A stretch of DNA of 64,000 bases from Bacteroidota bacterium (GTDB taxonomy: Bacteria; Chloroflexota; Anaerolineae; Aggregatilineales; Phototrophicaceae): contig JAPUDW010000327.1 in NCBI GenBank assembly GCA_027492915.1, forward strand, positions 92,366 through 156,365, given 5' to 3'. Of the stretch, positions 61,880-64,000 are shown one piece after another (positions within the stretch are counted from its first letter, which is position 1; each line of letters begins with the position of its first letter). A program made the translations under genes and the position numbers. A model generated the notes under the pieces. That model had not been told where the DNA came from, did no database searches, and saw only the letters and a program-made list of their open reading frames with translations.

Positions 61880-62828
61880 ATCTCTCCATCTCCACACCCA
61901 ACGCTTAAACCTCATCTCACGAAAGTTTGAATCCACAAACCTTTTCTACCTAAAACCAACCATCCACCAACCTTCTTAACACACTTCATCCCTCAAAATG
62001 GTTAATACCAACAGCGCTTAAAAGCTACCAAATGTTCTTCCAAATGGTCACCCTTTCGCTGTTCACATCTGCTATGCTTTTCGTAGGGAATGGTCTGAGA
62101 CCATTCCGTTGACGTGGTTTTCTCACCCACATGCAACTTAACAACCACAGCTGCAAAATGCGCACCAAATCGTCACTTATTTCGCGCCGCCTCTGCCGCT
62201 TGTTCCGCTTATTTGCCTTTGACTGTTGACTGTCGACTAAAGACTAATTTTGCAGCAAACATTGCAGCAGCACTCTACCGTCTACCGCTGCAAATAAAAA
62301 GTTTGGCAATCTTGGCGGCAGCACACTTAATGACCGTTTTCGCCAACTTTGCCAATAATTTAGCCGAAAAGTATGGTTGATGGCATGAAAATTGCCAATT
62401 GAAATTGCCGAAATCGGTACGTGCCAACTTTGCCAACTGTCTTAACTCCCTGTTACTACGGGCTATCGCGTACTGAGCTTGCGAAGGTAGCCGATGTGGG
62501 TTGGGGATGGGGTTTCCGACATTTCTGACATTGACGACATTTGTGACAAATCGAGGATTCTCAACAGCAACAACAGCATTATTTAAGGGAGAAATATTGA
62601 GAAAGATGAGAATAAAAACTGCAACAGTTGCAACTTTTTCAACATTTCGAACTTTTATGGCGGAAAAAAGGTTTATGTCGTCGCCGACTTCGCCGACATA
62701 AAAACTGCTCTTGTCTGGAGCAAAAAGCCAATCGCTAATTGCTAACTGCTCTTGAATTGACTGGCGACTGATAGCTGATGACTTTGATTGGAGCTAAAAG
62801 CCAATCGCTAACCGCTAAAAGCTGCTTG
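61880..62828. other. Long intergenic stretch with short degenerate repeats
   Basis: About 950 bp without a credible gene; short open frames here have no ribosome sites and odd composition. It contains copy E of the GTAGGG repeat, a 14-bp direct repeat GCCAACTTTGCCAA (62342-62355 and 62423-62436), a 9-bp tandem GACATTNNN (62518-62545), and two related segments near 62716 and 62789 sharing AAAAGCCAATCGCTAA. It looks like decayed or repeat-grown spacer, not a gene. Confidence 0.6.
62083..62107. repeat. GTAGGG-hairpin repeat, copy E
   Basis: GTAG then GGAATGGTCT-G-AGACCATTCC, a 10-bp stem nearly identical to copy B, 1.95 kb away. Confidence 0.75.
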
Positions 62829-63608
62829 CTACACCATCACGAGGTAAACACCCCGCTCGCGGATTTGTTCGGCGGTGTCGCTGTCCAAGCTGGTATCCGT
62901 CACCAGCGTGTGAATGGTTTCGAGGGTGGTGACCTGCGCCAGCGCCGACTGCTCGAACTTGCTGCTGTCGGTCACAACAATGACGTGATCGCCAATCGCC
63001 ATGTAAGAGCGGAACAACTCGGCCTCCTCTGGCGTTTCGGCACTGATGCCGCGCCCCACCGAAATCCCCTTCGCGCCGATAATCACCTTATCCACCTGCA
63101 ACTGTGCCAACACCGTGCGCGAAAGGGTTCCCCGAACCGCCTGCTCTTCGGGGTCAACTGTGCCGCCGAGCATAATCACCTTATGCCGTTCCTGCTGGAG
63201 CAGTTCGACCACCACCAGCAGCGAATCGGTCACAATGGTCAGGTCGTGGTGCTGACCCAGATGCCGCGCGACCGATAACCCCGTACTGCCACCGGAGATC
63301 AGCAGCGTTTCGCCATCCTGAATGAGACCAGCCGCAGCCTGCCCGATACGCGCTTTTTCGGCAGCATGGCTTTTCTGGCGCAGGTCAATCGGCGTTTCGC
63401 GCGTGGCAACCGATTGCAAACGCATGACACCGCCATGTACCCGTTGGACGGCGTTCTGGGCAGCAAGGGTCGCTAGATCGCGGCGAATGGTGGCATCGCT
63501 CACGTCAAACATTTCGCTGAGTTCCGGTACGCTGATCCGACCGCGTTCACTCACCAGTTGGATGATATGGTTCTGGCGTTCCAGTGAAACAAAATCGGTG
63601 TGGGTCAT
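62829..63608 (-). CDS. DeoR-family sugar-metabolism regulator
   Basis: A 259-residue regulator. The N-terminal helix-turn-helix (ISVPELSEMFDVSDATIRRDLATL) and the following VQRVHGGVM are diagnostic of the family. The C-terminal DeoRC domain has GETLLISGGSTG, TIVTDSLLVV, VIMLGGTVDPEE and ADSSKF-like TDSSKFEQSAL, the phospho-sugar effector site. It probably represses the divergent amidohydrolase operon at 63826. The 217-bp gap between them holds repeated AAACGCGCATAATA elements. Confidence 0.9.
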   Translation of the reverse strand: MTHTDFVSLERQNHIIQLVSERGRISVPELSEMFDVSDATIRRDLATLAAQNAVQRVHGGVMRLQSVATRETPIDLRQKSHAAEKARIGQAAAGLIQDGETLLISGGSTGLSVARHLGQHHDLTIVTDSLLVVVELLQQERHKVIMLGGTVDPEEQAVRGTLSRTVLAQLQVDKVIIGAKGISVGRGISAETPEEAELFRSYMAIGDHVIVVTDSSKFEQSALAQVTTLETIHTLVTDTSLDSDTAEQIRERGVYLVMV

Positions 63609-63740
63609 ATCAGACTGCCTTTTCGTTCAATCATCATTTAAGCGGGTTTGCCGACGGCAAAATCCCTACAAGTCGTCGTGGTGTCATATCTTTTCAGCAT
63701 TTTATCATTAATCTTGCGCGAAATGCTTGCACAAATTTTA

Positions 63741-63785
63741 AAACGCGCATAATATAAGCGCAAATGAACACAAACGCGCATAATA
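63741..63785. promoter_or_regulatory. Direct repeats upstream of the amidohydrolase gene
   Basis: AAACGCGCATAATA occurs exactly at 63741-63754 and 63772-63785, 31 bp apart (three helical turns), with a related GCGCAAATG between. This suits cooperative binding of a DeoR-type repressor or a repeated promoter element. Confidence 0.5.
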
Positions 63786-63825
63786 GATTGCCTATTCATG
63801 CACACATCGCGCGAAGGATGCTGCT

Positions 63826-64000
63826 GTGGACACACCTCAACCCCAACTCGCACTTGATGATTTTCACCCTGTACCGCGCCTATCGGTCAAAACGACGACC
63901 GTACTGACGCCGCGCTTCCCAGTCATTGACGCCCACAATCACTTAATGGCACCTTTTGGTGGCGGTTGGGATAAAAAGCCGTTATCCCAACTCCTCGATA
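63826..64000 (+). CDS. Amidohydrolase-family protein, N-terminal part
   Basis: The gene runs off the right edge. From GTG 63826, preceded by GAAGGA, the frame reads MDTPQPQLALDDFHPVPRLS and then FPVIDAHNHLMAPFGGGW. VIDAHNHL is the first metal-binding strand of amidohydrolase-family TIM barrels. Only 58 codons are visible, so subfamily and substrate are open; family members near DeoR regulators often act on sugar-derived or aromatic acids. It is divergent from the DeoR gene. Confidence 0.75.
   Translation, partial: MDTPQPQLALDDFHPVPRLSVKTTTVLTPRFPVIDAHNHLMAPFGGGWDKKPLSQLLD

Noticed and set aside
60030-62107. GTAGGG repeats as a CRISPR array
   Set aside because: The copies are irregularly spaced by hundreds of bases, the stems differ and no cas genes are present.
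62114-62701. Short open frames in the 61.9-62.8 kb gap as genes
   Set aside because: They lack ribosome sites, show low-complexity composition and consist partly of the short repeats.

Overview
The window looks like a chromosomal segment of a Gram-positive-like or monoderm-style environmental bacterium, most probably a Chloroflexota (Anaerolineae-like) genome. That assignment is inference. It rests on the mixture of gene types (a MalT-like LuxR regulator, many membrane-anchored TlpA/DsbA thiol proteins, BlaI/M56 control, pdxS/pdxT with a MocR regulator), on frequent TTG/GTG starts, and on dispersed GTAGGG hairpin repeats near the right end. No rRNA or CRISPR array was seen. One tRNA (Lys, CTT) is present.

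Layout. 1-2.7 kb: the 3' part of a long helical-repeat protein. 2.9-9.3 kb: an arsenic region. On the minus strand lie an ArsR repressor, a flavin monooxygenase-like protein with a cysteine-rich tail and an MFS transporter. On the plus strand lie three thioredoxin-type arsenate reductases in a row (the middle one fused to an ArsR domain), a metallophosphoesterase and an aquaglyceroporin. 9.4-14 kb: a CmtR-like sensor, a P1B ATPase with an unusual Cys-Ser-Cys membrane motif, a CcdA-type thiol transporter and a TlpA thioredoxin. 14.1-20 kb (minus): a PQQ-type sugar dehydrogenase, an isopropylmalate-isomerase-like pair, a propeller protein and an M28 peptidase. 20-22.9 kb (minus): a second CmtR-controlled ATPase with an Ala-Pro-Cys motif. 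23-33.1 kb: a long plus-strand run led by BlaI and an M56 protease, with SCO, an F510_1955-type propeller, three thioredoxin-fold proteins, a second CcdA, a DUF2085 protein, a DsbD_2-cupredoxin fusion, a copper chaperone and two methyltransferases. 33.3-45.6 kb: a copper region with two two-component systems, CopB and CopA ATPases, a CopZ-like protein, a heme-binding protein and a GT39 glycosyltransferase. 45.7-50.7 kb: a PaaK-like ligase and the vitamin B6 genes pdxS-pdxT-pdxR. 50.9-57.4 kb: an AT-richer segment ending in a serine recombinase whose reading frame runs antisense through tRNA-Lys, the mark of an element integrated at that tRNA. 57.5-64 kb: chromosome-like sequence with a CtpE-like ATPase, a TauE/SafE transporter, a repeat-rich intergenic stretch, a DeoR regulator and the start of an amidohydrolase gene.

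How it fits together. Much of 3-45.6 kb handles toxic metal(loid)s: arsenate reduction and efflux, soft-metal export by two CmtR-governed ATPases, and copper export and buffering by CopA/CopB/CopZ under two-component control. Around this sits extracytoplasmic thiol chemistry (CcdA, TlpA, DsbA, SCO) that probably keeps metal-binding envelope cysteines in the right redox state.

The strongest candidate novelty is that both CcdA proteins are circularly permuted: the normally first membrane helix, carrying the SPCVLPLVP cysteine, is at the C-terminus in two independent gene copies. Other notable observations are a histidine kinase with a C-terminal YHS metal-binding domain and no outside sensor domain, a CGCCA-WW-TGGCG palindrome upstream of three copper promoters, and a 39-codon gene held between ccdA and tlpA by two ATGA overlaps.
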